Of a stretch of 64,000 bases of DNA, positions 7,796 through 15,772 are shown piece by piece. The DNA is from Paraburkholderia diazotrophica. Lineage in GTDB: Bacteria > Pseudomonadota > Gammaproteobacteria > Burkholderiales > Burkholderiaceae. Positions within the stretch are counted from its first letter, which is position 1, and each line of letters begins with the position of its first letter. The stretch covers positions 1-64,000 of the forward strand of contig NZ_FNYE01000030.1 of assembly GCF_900108945.1 (NCBI RefSeq). The letters are read 5' to 3'. The notes under the pieces are model-generated. The model was given only the letters and a program-made list of their open reading frames with translations, did no database searches and was not told the DNA's origin. A program made the translations under genes and the position numbers.

Positions 7796-8191
7796 ATGGA
7801 GCATTCGCGATTTGAACGCGGCACGCAGCGGCTGACGGAGGTGGTTGGCGAAGCGGGCATGCAGGTGATCGAATTGCTGCGTCGCGTTTCACCCGACATG
7901 GCGCGTTATACGATCGAGTTTTCCTATGGCGACATCTACGCGCGGGGGGCGCTGGACGACCGGTCGCGTCAGATCGCCGCTGTCGCCGCACTGTCGGTGC
8001 TCGGGCATTGCCGTCCTCAGTTAAAAGTGCATGTCAACGGGGCACTCAACGTCGGATGTACACCGAGGGAGATTGTCGAGATTATCTTACAAACGACCTT
8101 GTATGCGGGTTTTGCCGTGGCGACCAACGCGTTGCTCGCGGCGCAAGAAGTGTTCGAGGAGCGCGGCGCTCTGGCTGGCATCACTGGCTAG
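7796..8191 (+). CDS. Carboxymuconolactone decarboxylase (CMD/AhpD-fold) family protein
   Basis: About 131 residues, all helical, with the CMD-family core (AVAALSVLGHCRPQLKVHVNGALNVGCTPREIVEII). The AhpD redox CxxC is absent, so a peroxidase role is unlikely; the family includes gamma-carboxymuconolactone decarboxylase and lactone/thioester-handling relatives. In-frame ATGs at 7781 and 7796 are possible; GGAGGA at 7784-7789 is placed to serve 7796. It closes the locus, just after the ligase stop. A role in opening, closing or protecting a lactone-like product is a guess from context. Confidence 0.85.
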   Translation: MEHSRFERGTQRLTEVVGEAGMQVIELLRRVSPDMARYTIEFSYGDIYARGALDDRSRQIAAVAALSVLGHCRPQLKVHVNGALNVGCTPREIVEIILQTTLYAGFAVATNALLAAQEVFEERGALAGITG

Positions 8192-9257
8192 CCAGGCTGC
8201 GAAAGGGGGCCTCGATAAGACGCGTCACCACGATCAGTTCGTAAAGAAGTGGCCGTGCTTGATCCCGTTGACACATTTATTGTCACTTGAAGTGCATTGA
8301 ATGTGATCGGACGGGACAATGTGCTGCAGATACGAGATCCCGGTTCGCAACGCTGTGCGGCAACATATGCTGCCAATTAACGATCCGTACTGTGCTGCAA
8401 CGATCTCTGCAAGCAACAGTCCGGAGCGGACGGATAGCGGCGTCTAGATCGCGATGCGAGTTGGCGAGCATTTTTTCAGCATCTACGTGACTACGGATTA
8501 CCAATTCTTTTTGGCCATAAAAGCGAACCAGAAATCTGCGAGCCGCTTCTCGCCCTCACCGACGACGTTGCCCGGGCGCTAGCAGAAGATGATCACGGCA
8601 GGGTCCGACTTGAGCAAAATCCACTGATCTTCTGCCGTAGGGTCGCTGCTCTTCCCGCCGCCCGGCGCGATGATGACGCTAAAAATCCGGCCGGATATTA
8701 GCATCGCCGATGGCGCCGATTCGCGAGCAAACACTGTTCCTGCGCCGCATCGATTTGCAAAGCCTGAATATTGATTCGTTTGGCTGAAGCCAAAGGAGTA
8801 GATCGCACACAAATCGCACAAGTCACATAGCGCATCCACTTCTAAACGGAGTGAGAAGTACTCTCAATTTGAGAACGTTCGAAAGCTCTTCTTCAGCGAG
8901 TTCAAGCGTCGAGTCGTTGCACGCTCAAAGCCGCGCATTTCATTGAATGGCGTACCGTTTCCGTAAAACGCCAGGCAAATACCGCTCATAGTCACAAAAG
9001 ATTCTTGCTACATGTGTCGCCACGACCTAAAGTCCATTGCATTCCGCTGTTGATTACCCACTGTTGAACGCGGGCTGGTGGCGTGTGTGTGCCGCCTGAG
9101 GACAAGAGCAGACTTGAACGTTGTGATAGAGCCGTAACCGACGCGGTGTCGGTGTTCACCGCTGATGGCATGCAGCAGCCGGATGGGTAGCGCATGTGCA
9201 GCCTCGGAAGCTACTGTCGCGACTGTTGCAGACCGCAAATGAAAAGAGAGGGCTTTC
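8192..9257. other. Gene-poor interval of about 1.07 kb after the biosynthetic locus
   Basis: No intact gene is convincing here. Visible items are a 12-bp palindrome across the last stop codon (8184-8195), a TGACA-N7-TGTCA inverted repeat at 8269-8285, CACTTGAAGTG at 8284-8294, and the decayed reverse ORF described separately. The sequence is less GC-biased than the core regions on the right, which fits a recombination boundary of the acquired locus. Confidence 0.6.
8504..8839 (-). pseudogene. Decayed reverse-strand ORF, C-terminal remnant of unknown protein
   Basis: On the reverse strand a protein-like frame reads GGGKSSDPTAEDQWILLKSD up to a TAG near 8579, then continues in the same frame as RPGNVVGEGEKRLADFWFAF and ends KKNW at a TAA near 8504. 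The smooth, protein-like continuation across the stop suggests a gene with a premature nonsense codon. The N-terminal part (below 8839) is Cys-rich and not convincing, so the 5' end is probably lost. I do not recognise the family. It may be a relic of the locus that occupied this site before the island arrived. Confidence 0.4.
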
Positions 9258-10697
9258 ATGCGTCGCAACACATCCAATGTACTTCTCCCAGGGACAACAC
9301 TCGTTCTCGCGTTGGCCGCAAGTGCAACGAGCCTGGCTGCCCCCGTTCTCGTTTCCACGACACCCAGCCCGTTTGCAAACTGCACGATCGGCGGACCCGG
9401 CACGAACTTCGTGAACGCCGAGGTCGAACCGTGGCTGGCCGTCAATCCCGCCAATCAGTCGAACCTGATCGGCGTATGGCAACAGGACCGCTGGGACAAT
9501 GGCGGAGCACACGGTCTCGTCGCCGGCTACTCTTTCGATGGCGGTCAGACGTGGAAACAGACCAATCTTCCCTTCAGTGCATGCGCAAACGGACTCGGAT
9601 ATGAGCGTGCGTCAGACCCGTGGGTGTCCATCGGACCGGACGGCACGGCCTATTCGGTATCCATTTCCTTCAACCAGTCCAATAACAACAACGCGGTGGC
9701 CGCGGCAGTGTCAACGGATGGCGGCATCACCTGGGGCAACCTGAGCGTGCTCATCGCCAACAATGAACCGACGGTGCAGTTCTTCAACGACAAGGAGTCG
9801 GTCACTGCCAACCCGATCAAAGCGGGCGTCGCCTACGCAGTGTGGGACCGGCTCGAGTTGCCGAATGGCAATCCGTACGCCAATCTGCACACAGTCGCTT
9901 TCCGTGGACCAGCTTACTTTTCGAAGACTGTGGACGGAGGCAAGACATGGAGTTCGCCTTCCGTCATCGTGAAGGTTCCGTCGCGGCAGCAAACCATCGG
10001 CAACCAGATCGTCGTCAATTCGCAGAATGGGACCCTGTATGACTTCTTCAACCTCATCTCGCCGCCCTTCAGCGTGACGGCCAACAAGGTCGCGTTCATC
10101 AAGTCGACGGACGATGGCGCAACGTGGACGAAGCCGCAGATCATCGCCGACCTGAGAACCGTCGGTGTCACGGACCCGAATACGAATGAGCCTTTGCGTA
10201 CCGGCGACATCATTCCCGAGCCCACAATCGACCCGGCGACGGGCCAGCTTTACGCTGTCTGGCAGGACTCGCGCTTCAACGGCGGTCAGTTCGACGAGAT
10301 CGCGCTGTCCACGTCCACCGACGGCGGAAGAACCTGGAGCAGTCCGATCCGCGTCAACACGCCGACGGGGCGTGCCGCTTTCAATCCGTCCATTCGCGTC
10401 AACTCCGCCGGCACGGTCGCCGTCACCTACTACGATCTTCGTGACCTCCAGGCCGGAAACGTGACGACATTGCCCACCAACATCTGGCGCACCACGTCGA
10501 CCAACGGCGGACAGAGCTTCGGCGGTGAAGTGAAGGTGTCGGGACCATTCGATATGAAAACGGCGCCGAACGCGGAAGGCTTTTTCGTCGGCGATTACCA
10601 GGGTCTCGACGTGCGGGGAACGAGCTTCGTGCCGTTCTTCGTGCAAACGAACTCGGGCAATACCGCTAACCGCACTGATGTATTCGCCGCGCCGTAA
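9258..10697 (+). CDS. Exported Asp-box (BNR-repeat) sialidase-superfamily protein
   Basis: A 479-residue secreted protein. Residues 1-28 form a signal peptide (hydrophobic LVLALAASATSLAAP). The mature part contains at least five Asp-box motifs of the S-x-D-x-G-x-T-W type (SFDGGQTW, STDGGITW, TVDGGKTW, STDDGATW, STDGGRTW) and a degenerate STNGGQSF. They are spaced as in a six-bladed beta-propeller. An AGAGAGG site precedes the ATG. Asp-boxes stabilise the fold and do not prove sialidase activity; the arginine triad cannot be identified confidently. It may be an exo-sialidase, another glycosidase or a non-catalytic propeller. It is a single gene, not in an operon. Confidence 0.85.
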   Translation: MRRNTSNVLLPGTTLVLALAASATSLAAPVLVSTTPSPFANCTIGGPGTNFVNAEVEPWLAVNPANQSNLIGVWQQDRWDNGGAHGLVAGYSFDGGQTWKQTNLPFSACANGLGYERASDPWVSIGPDGTAYSVSISFNQSNNNNAVAAAVSTDGGITWGNLSVLIANNEPTVQFFNDKESVTANPIKAGVAYAVWDRLELPNGNPYANLHTVAFRGPAYFSKTVDGGKTWSSPSVIVKVPSRQQTIGNQIVVNSQNGTLYDFFNLISPPFSVTANKVAFIKSTDDGATWTKPQIIADLRTVGVTDPNTNEPLRTGDIIPEPTIDPATGQLYAVWQDSRFNGGQFDEIALSTSTDGGRTWSSPIRVNTPTGRAAFNPSIRVNSAGTVAVTYYDLRDLQAGNVTTLPTNIWRTTSTNGGQSFGGEVKVSGPFDMKTAPNAEGFFVGDYQGLDVRGTSFVPFFVQTNSGNTANRTDVFAAP

Positions 10698-10803
10698 TTC
10701 GCGGAGTCGTCTCTGAATGCGGGCTTGATACGCGCGAGAAATAGCGTGCGCGCGGCGCGGCGATGGTCGACACCGTCGCTGCGCCGTCGCCAGCATCGAG
10801 TTC

Positions 10804-11979
10804 TTATTGCGCCCGTTGCTTCGCGCTACGAAGATGCTCACCCAGGCGCACCAGCATCGCGTCGCATCGGTGCAGTTGCTCGAGCGTGACGAACTCATCT
10901 GGCTTGTGGCCCTGGTCCATGCTTCCGGGCCCGCAGACCACGGTCGGAATACCGGCCTGCGTGAACAATCCGCCTTCGCTGCCGAAGGCCACCGTTTCGA
11001 ATGCGTTCGATCCGCTCAGCAGAGCGAGCAGTCGTGCAGCGTCGCTATCGGGTGAAGTCGCAAGGCCCGGATACGCATTCAATGCCTGCAAGCGGATGCC
11101 CGTATCGGCTTGCACCGCGCGCATCTTCGGCAGCAGTTCGGCTTGCGCATAGGCTTGCAGCTTGTCTGTGACGACGTTGGCGTCGAAGCCCGGCACAGTG
11201 CGCACTTCGAAATCGAACTCGCATTCCGCGGGCACGATGTTCAACGCACGTCCGCCTTTGATGACACCCGTCTGCACCGTCGAGAACGGCGGGTCGAAAC
11301 GCGCGTCGTGATGTTCTCGCTGCGCGAGCTCGTCGCCGATTTCTTCCAGCCGGTTGATCAGCCGCGCTGCATATTGAATCGCGTTGACACCATGCGGCGC
11401 GTACGCCGAATGACATGCCGCGCCCTTCACATGGCAGCGCATCGCGAGCTTACCCTTGTGCCCGAGCACCGGCTTAAGCGCGGTCGGCTCGCCGATCACG
11501 CACAGACGCGGTTTGTGCACGCGCTTCTCGAGTTCGGCAAGCATCGGCCGCACGCCGAGGCAACCCACCTCCTCGTCGTACGAGAACGCGAGATGCACGG
11601 GCAGCTCCAGCTCCTGCTTCAGCAAAGCGGGCACGGCCGCCAGCACGGACGCAATGTAACCCTTCATGTCGGCCGTGCCGCGTCCGTACAGGCGCCCGTC
11701 TTTCTGCGTGAGACGGAAAGGCTCCACGGTCCACGCCTGCCCGTCGACGGGCACGACATCCGTATGACCGGACAGCACGATGCCGCCACGGTCATGCGGA
11801 CCGATGGTGGCGAACAGATTGGCCTTGGTGCGCTCGGCGTTATAAAACAGCTCGCTCTTCACGCCGAGATCCGCGAGGTATTGCTGCACGAATGCGATCA
11901 GCTCGAGATTCGAATCGCGGCTGACGGTCGCGAATCCGATCAGCCGCTCCAGCAGCTCACGGCTCGACAGCTCACTCAT
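10804..11979 (-). CDS. argE: M20-family deacylase, ArgE/acetylornithine deacetylase-like
   Basis: A 391-residue M20 metallopeptidase. Metal-binding motifs are visible: SGHTDVVPVDG, GRGTADMKG and DEEVGCLG, with the dimerisation domain in the middle and a late GPGSMDQGHKPDEF. The family hydrolyses N-acetylornithine or other N-acyl amino acids, using zinc or cobalt. The start MSELSSR overlaps the DUF1028 gene by 8 bases, so it is the last gene of a four-gene catabolic operon with a flavin monooxygenase and RidA. It is therefore more likely a catabolic N-acyl amidohydrolase than the arginine-biosynthetic enzyme; the symbol names the family only. Confidence 0.85.
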   Translation of the reverse strand: MSELSSRELLERLIGFATVSRDSNLELIAFVQQYLADLGVKSELFYNAERTKANLFATIGPHDRGGIVLSGHTDVVPVDGQAWTVEPFRLTQKDGRLYGRGTADMKGYIASVLAAVPALLKQELELPVHLAFSYDEEVGCLGVRPMLAELEKRVHKPRLCVIGEPTALKPVLGHKGKLAMRCHVKGAACHSAYAPHGVNAIQYAARLINRLEEIGDELAQREHHDARFDPPFSTVQTGVIKGGRALNIVPAECEFDFEVRTVPGFDANVVTDKLQAYAQAELLPKMRAVQADTGIRLQALNAYPGLATSPDSDAARLLALLSGSNAFETVAFGSEGGLFTQAGIPTVVCGPGSMDQGHKPDEFVTLEQLHRCDAMLVRLGEHLRSAKQRAQ

Positions 11980-12649
11980 CGCCCGGCACTCCGTAGCTTG
12001 GTGCCGTGGTCGGATTGAGTGCGCGCACGATGTAGTCCTGCATCTGCGGCCGATAGGCTTGCCACAGCGCATCGAGCCCGCCGATGGGATCATCGTCCGC
12101 CCAGTCGATACGCAGATCGACGACCGGCCAGACTTGTGCATCGACGATCTTGAGTGCGGCCGAATGCACGGGCCCCGCTTCGCCGCCCGCTTCGACTGCG
12201 GCATGCAGCGCCTGTATCAGGCGATCGGCGAGCGCGCCTTGTGTGCTCTCGAACGCCTTCACCATTGCGTCGATCACGTGCTTGCCGGCGAGCAGATTGC
12301 CCGCCCCGACACACTGATTGCCGGCGACAGCGTGATGCACGCCGAGCGCTTCCTTGCCGGTGAACATCGCGGTTCGGCCCTGACTGTCGATCACCGTCAC
12401 CTGCCGGTACTCGCTCCATTCGCTCGAACTCAACGCGCGTTGTAGCGCCGCATCAGGCATGAGCTGTTCGCTTTCGAGCAGATCGAGAATCTGCGGCCCG
12501 AGCGCGGGCAGCGTGACATTCTGCGTAGCCACTGCGCCGACCCGCGCACGCGCCCACGGACAGCGCGCGCCTACCGAGATGCTCGACGAACTGATGGCGA
12601 TGCCGAGCTGGCCCGTCTTTTCGCAACGTCCGACGATCGAAAATGTCAT
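11972..12649 (-). CDS. DUF1028 family protein (Ntn-hydrolase-like)
   Basis: A 225-residue protein beginning MTFSIVGRCEKTGQLGIAIS, the DUF1028 signature, with ARVGAVATQN downstream. Members adopt a proteasome-like Ntn-hydrolase fold and often sit beside RidA and amidohydrolase genes in amine or amino-acid catabolic operons; their reaction is not firmly established. Here the first residues Thr2/Ser4 could offer a processed N-terminal nucleophile (inference). A strong AGGAG site precedes the start. The 3' end overlaps the ArgE-like gene and only 10 bases separate it from ridA, so it is cotranscribed. Confidence 0.88.
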   Translation of the reverse strand: MTFSIVGRCEKTGQLGIAISSSSISVGARCPWARARVGAVATQNVTLPALGPQILDLLESEQLMPDAALQRALSSSEWSEYRQVTVIDSQGRTAMFTGKEALGVHHAVAGNQCVGAGNLLAGKHVIDAMVKAFESTQGALADRLIQALHAAVEAGGEAGPVHSAALKIVDAQVWPVVDLRIDWADDDPIGGLDALWQAYRPQMQDYIVRALNPTTAPSYGVPGDE

Positions 12650-12659
12650 GGGTCGCTCC

Positions 12660-13091
12660 TTACGCCTGCGCGGGCTTCCAGTTGTCCGGAATCACCGCGA
12701 TCACGTCGATCTCCATCAGCCACTGCGGCTGGCCGAGCGCGCTGACGACGAGCCCCGTCGAAATCGGATACACGCCCTTCAGCCATTTGCCGACTTCCTG
12801 GTACACGGGCTCACGATAACGCGGATCGATGATGTACGTCGTCGTCTTGACGATGTGCGACAGGTCGCTGCCCGCTTCTTCGAGCAACTGCTTGACGTTC
12901 TTCATCGCCTGCTCGGCCTGCGCTCGCGGATCGCCAAGTCCGATCAGGTTGCCATCGAAATCCGTGCCGACCTGGCCGCGCACATAGACCGTGTTGCCTG
13001 CGCGAACGGCCTGGCAAAGATCGTTGTCGAGCGACTGGTTCGGGTACGTATCTTTCGTATTGAACATGCGGATGCGGGTGTGCGTCGGCAT
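12660..13091 (-). CDS. RidA family (YjgF/YER057c/UK114) enamine/imine deaminase
   Basis: A 143-residue RidA-family protein with VRGQVGTDFDGN in the first half and EIDVIAVIP at the end. RidA proteins hydrolyse reactive enamine/imine intermediates released by PLP or flavin enzymes. The canonical arginine of RidA lies near the C-terminal third; here TTYIIDPRYREPVY carries candidate arginines. Its start codon overlaps the monooxygenase stop by one base. The context suggests it clears imines made when the flavin monooxygenase or the later deacylase processes an amine substrate. Confidence 0.9.
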   Translation of the reverse strand: MPTHTRIRMFNTKDTYPNQSLDNDLCQAVRAGNTVYVRGQVGTDFDGNLIGLGDPRAQAEQAMKNVKQLLEEAGSDLSHIVKTTTYIIDPRYREPVYQEVGKWLKGVYPISTGLVVSALGQPQWLMEIDVIAVIPDNWKPAQA

Positions 13092-14449
13092 CAGTTCACT
13101 CCCATTTCGTTGACCTTCCGTGCGTGCGGCTCGTCGCGCGCGGCATCGGTTGCGCTGTAGTCATGCGCGCGCTGCGTGTCGTGCTGACGTTGCGACGCAT
13201 CGCGATACGCGAGATATTTGCGCTGCGTGACGATGTGATCGGCAATATGCTTCGCGTCGTGCCACACGCCCCAGATAAACGAGGACGCGCGCCGCGAGAG
13301 CCACGGCAAGCCGAGGAAATACAGGCCCGGCTCTTTCGACACGCCGCGCTGATGCTGCGGCTTGCCCTTTGCGTCGAACGCATCCACATGCAGCCAGCTG
13401 AAATCGACCGCATAGCCGGTGGCCCAGATGATCGTGCTCACGCCCGCCTTCCGCAGATCGAGTTCTGAGAGCGGATGAGTCACGCATTCCGGGTCGGGCG
13501 GAATGAAGCGCGCTTCGGGGTCTTCCGGCAACTCGATGCCATTGCGCGAGACATAAGCGTCGGCGGCATCGAGCAGCGACAGCAGGTTTTCGTCGCCGCG
13601 CTTCAGATTCGCGGCGAGGTCCGGTTCGAAAGACACGACGCCGTTGTGGAACGATTTCGTCAGACCGACGAGCGTCATCCCTCGATGCGCGAGCCTGCGG
13701 AAATCGATGGTCTGGCCGCCGTATGCGCCGCTCACCGCGATCGTCACGTGCTCTCGCCCCGGCGTGGCGACTTCCTTGTCCCACTCGCCGAGCACGCCCA
13801 GCCACCAGCAGAAATCGCGGCCGCGATACGCGCGCGGCGGACGATCGTGCGCGCCCACCGACAGATAGACTTTGCGGCCCGCGCGTTGCAGTTCGTCCGC
13901 GATCTGCACGCCCGATGAACCCGCGCCGACGACAAGCACGGCGCCGTCCGGCAGTTGCGCAGGATTGCGATAGTCGGCGGAATGAAGCTGCGTGAAGTTT
14001 GCATCCTGCGGGGCGATCGGCGGAATGACGGGACGCTGGAAAGGTCCCGTCGCGACGACCACGCGAGCCGCTTCGATCGTGCCGTCTGAGGTTTCGACCG
14101 TGAAGCCCGGACGCCCCTCCCGTCGCGCGACGCCCGTCACTTCGACGCCCGTCCGGATCGGCGCGTCGAACTTGCGCGCATAGGCTTCGAAGTATTCGGC
14201 GACCTGATCCTTACCCGCGAACGCATCGGGATCGAGTCCTTCGAACTCCATATTGGGGAAGCGGTCATGCCAGGCGGGCCCATTCGCAACCAGCGAATCC
14301 CAGCGGCATGTACGCCAGCGTTCGGCAATGCGGTCGCGCTCCAGCACGAGATGCGGCACACCCAGTTTGCCCAGATGTTCGCTCATCGCGATGCCCGCCT
14401 GACCAGCACCGATTACCAGCGTGTCAATCGACAACCGTTCAGCCGTCAT
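13091..14449 (-). CDS. Flavin-containing monooxygenase (NAD(P)/FAD-dependent)
   Basis: A 452-residue FMO-type enzyme. It has two Rossmann glycine motifs: GAGQAG near residue 15 for FAD and GAGSSG near residue 180 for NADPH. The ATGYAVDFSWL motif lies toward the C-terminus. The frame is open further upstream, but AGGAGA six bases before the ATG at 14449 fixes the start. It is the first gene of the reverse operon. FMOs oxygenate soft nucleophiles (N or S) or perform Baeyer-Villiger reactions; with a polyamine-type ABC importer and a Rieske oxygenase across the intergenic region, N-oxygenation or oxidative C-N cleavage of an amine is plausible. Confidence 0.9.
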   Translation of the reverse strand: MTAERLSIDTLVIGAGQAGIAMSEHLGKLGVPHLVLERDRIAERWRTCRWDSLVANGPAWHDRFPNMEFEGLDPDAFAGKDQVAEYFEAYARKFDAPIRTGVEVTGVARREGRPGFTVETSDGTIEAARVVVATGPFQRPVIPPIAPQDANFTQLHSADYRNPAQLPDGAVLVVGAGSSGVQIADELQRAGRKVYLSVGAHDRPPRAYRGRDFCWWLGVLGEWDKEVATPGREHVTIAVSGAYGGQTIDFRRLAHRGMTLVGLTKSFHNGVVSFEPDLAANLKRGDENLLSLLDAADAYVSRNGIELPEDPEARFIPPDPECVTHPLSELDLRKAGVSTIIWATGYAVDFSWLHVDAFDAKGKPQHQRGVSKEPGLYFLGLPWLSRRASSFIWGVWHDAKHIADHIVTQRKYLAYRDASQRQHDTQRAHDYSATDAARDEPHARKVNEMGVN

Positions 14450-14642
14450 GGCTGTCTCCTTCTGAAAAGCACTCTGACTCAGGTCCGTCTTCGATGACGC
14501 AATGCGAGATCGAAGCATGCTCACAACGGCTACGTACTCATCGCATCGGCGTGCTGTGTGCCGTCCGGTGTCACGCCCGGTCACTGTTCGGACACAATGT
14601 ACGCCCCGCCACTCATAAACAAAAATACATTCAAAAAATGCC

Positions 14643-14666
14643 ATGCATTGTTTTTGGCTATGCAGT
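14643..14666 (+). promoter_or_regulatory. Putative LysR operator copy 1
   Basis: ATGCATTG, six bases, then GCTATGCAGT. The same two half-sites occur, inverted and with 11-base spacing, at 15665-15693. Copy 1 sits between the monooxygenase operon and the divergent LysR gene, 50-75 bases before the LysR start, where an autoregulatory site is expected. Confidence 0.55.
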
Positions 14667-14717
14667 TCATCCCGATTGCGACGACAATGACTGTGAACGA
14701 TGATCTGGAAAGAACTC

Positions 14718-15641
14718 ATGGACGGAAATATGGTGCGTTATTCGCTGCGCCAGTTGCGGTACTTCGTCGTGGCAGCGGAAGCGCTCTCTTTCACCGCAGC
14801 GGCAAAGCGACTGCATATTTCGCAGCCTTCGATTTCGACGGCGCTGGCCGACCTCGAAGCGTCATTCGGAGTGCAACTTTTCATCCGGCATCACGCTAGT
14901 GGTCTGTCGCTCACGCAGCCCGGCCGCGATCTGCTGGGGCACGCGCGCAATCTGTTGAAGAATGCCGAAGAACTGCAATTGACGGCCAAAGAGATGGATG
15001 GCGGAATGTCAGGCTCGATTTCTCTCGGGTGTCTGGTATCGCTTGCCCCGCCGCTCATGCCGGGCATCATCAGCCGCTTCGTGCAGGAACATTCCGCCAT
15101 ATCGTTCCGGACCACCGAGGCCCATCAGGACACGCTGTTAAGCGGCCTGCACGACGGCTCACTCGATATTGTGCTGACCTATAGCCTCGATATCGCCGAT
15201 GGCATCGCGTTTACACCACTGCTTTCGCTGCCGCCCTATGTGATCCTGCCCAGAACGCACCGGCTTGCGCGGGCACGCAAGGTGTCGTTGGCCGATCTGC
15301 TTCACGAGCCCTATGTGATGCTGGACCTTCCGCATAGCCGGGAGTACTTCTCTGCGTTATTCGATGCGGTCGGCAGCCGCCCCACTGCGGCCTTCCGTTC
15401 GTCGCAGCCGGAAGTCGTGCGTGGCATGGTCGCCAATGGACTCGGCTACAGCATTCTCAACTTCCCGCTCAAGTCGAACCGGACCGTCGACGGCGAGGAC
15501 TTCGTGACCAAGCGCTTCAAGGAGAACGTCAACGCCACCACGCTCGGCATCGCGCGATCCAGCAGCATGAAGCCGCGCGAAATCGTCAAACGCTTTTCGG
15601 CGTTCTGCGAAACATACATTCGCCGTCTGCACATCGAATAG
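14718..15641 (+). CDS. LysR family transcriptional regulator of the flanking catabolic genes
   Basis: A 307-residue LysR-type regulator with the N-terminal winged HTH (YSLRQLRYFVVAAEALSFTA, then AAAKRLHISQPSISTALADLE) and a periplasmic-binding-fold effector domain. An ATG at 14700 is possible; 14718 has a GAAAGAA site, and 14730 also fits the family start. It lies between two outward-facing transcription units, the monooxygenase operon to the left and the Rieske/ABC operon to the right. Matching inverted motifs sit in both intergenic regions, so it probably controls both in response to their substrate. Confidence 0.9.
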   Translation: MDGNMVRYSLRQLRYFVVAAEALSFTAAAKRLHISQPSISTALADLEASFGVQLFIRHHASGLSLTQPGRDLLGHARNLLKNAEELQLTAKEMDGGMSGSISLGCLVSLAPPLMPGIISRFVQEHSAISFRTTEAHQDTLLSGLHDGSLDIVLTYSLDIADGIAFTPLLSLPPYVILPRTHRLARARKVSLADLLHEPYVMLDLPHSREYFSALFDAVGSRPTAAFRSSQPEVVRGMVANGLGYSILNFPLKSNRTVDGEDFVTKRFKENVNATTLGIARSSSMKPREIVKRFSAFCETYIRRLHIE

Positions 15642-15664
15642 AAGGAATAGAAGTCTGTAGAAGC

Positions 15665-15693
15665 ACTGCATAGCACCAGACTATTCAATGCAT
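15665..15693 (-). promoter_or_regulatory. Putative LysR operator copy 2
   Basis: On the plus strand ACTGCATAGC, eleven bases, then CAATGCAT: exactly the half-sites of copy 1 in reverse orientation with 5 extra bases (half a helical turn) between them. It lies about 80-110 bases upstream of the Rieske oxygenase start. Confidence 0.55.
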
Positions 15694-15772
15694 CCAAAAA
15701 CAGTATTTTGACTTGAAAATTGGATTGTTAGATTGGAGTTCATCGCGATACACACGCTGACACGGAGGCCGC

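Noticed and set aside
8269..8294. TGACA-N7-TGTCA and CACTTGAAGTG inverted repeats after the CMD gene
   Set aside because: Possible operator, but no gene start follows within a sensible distance on either strand.
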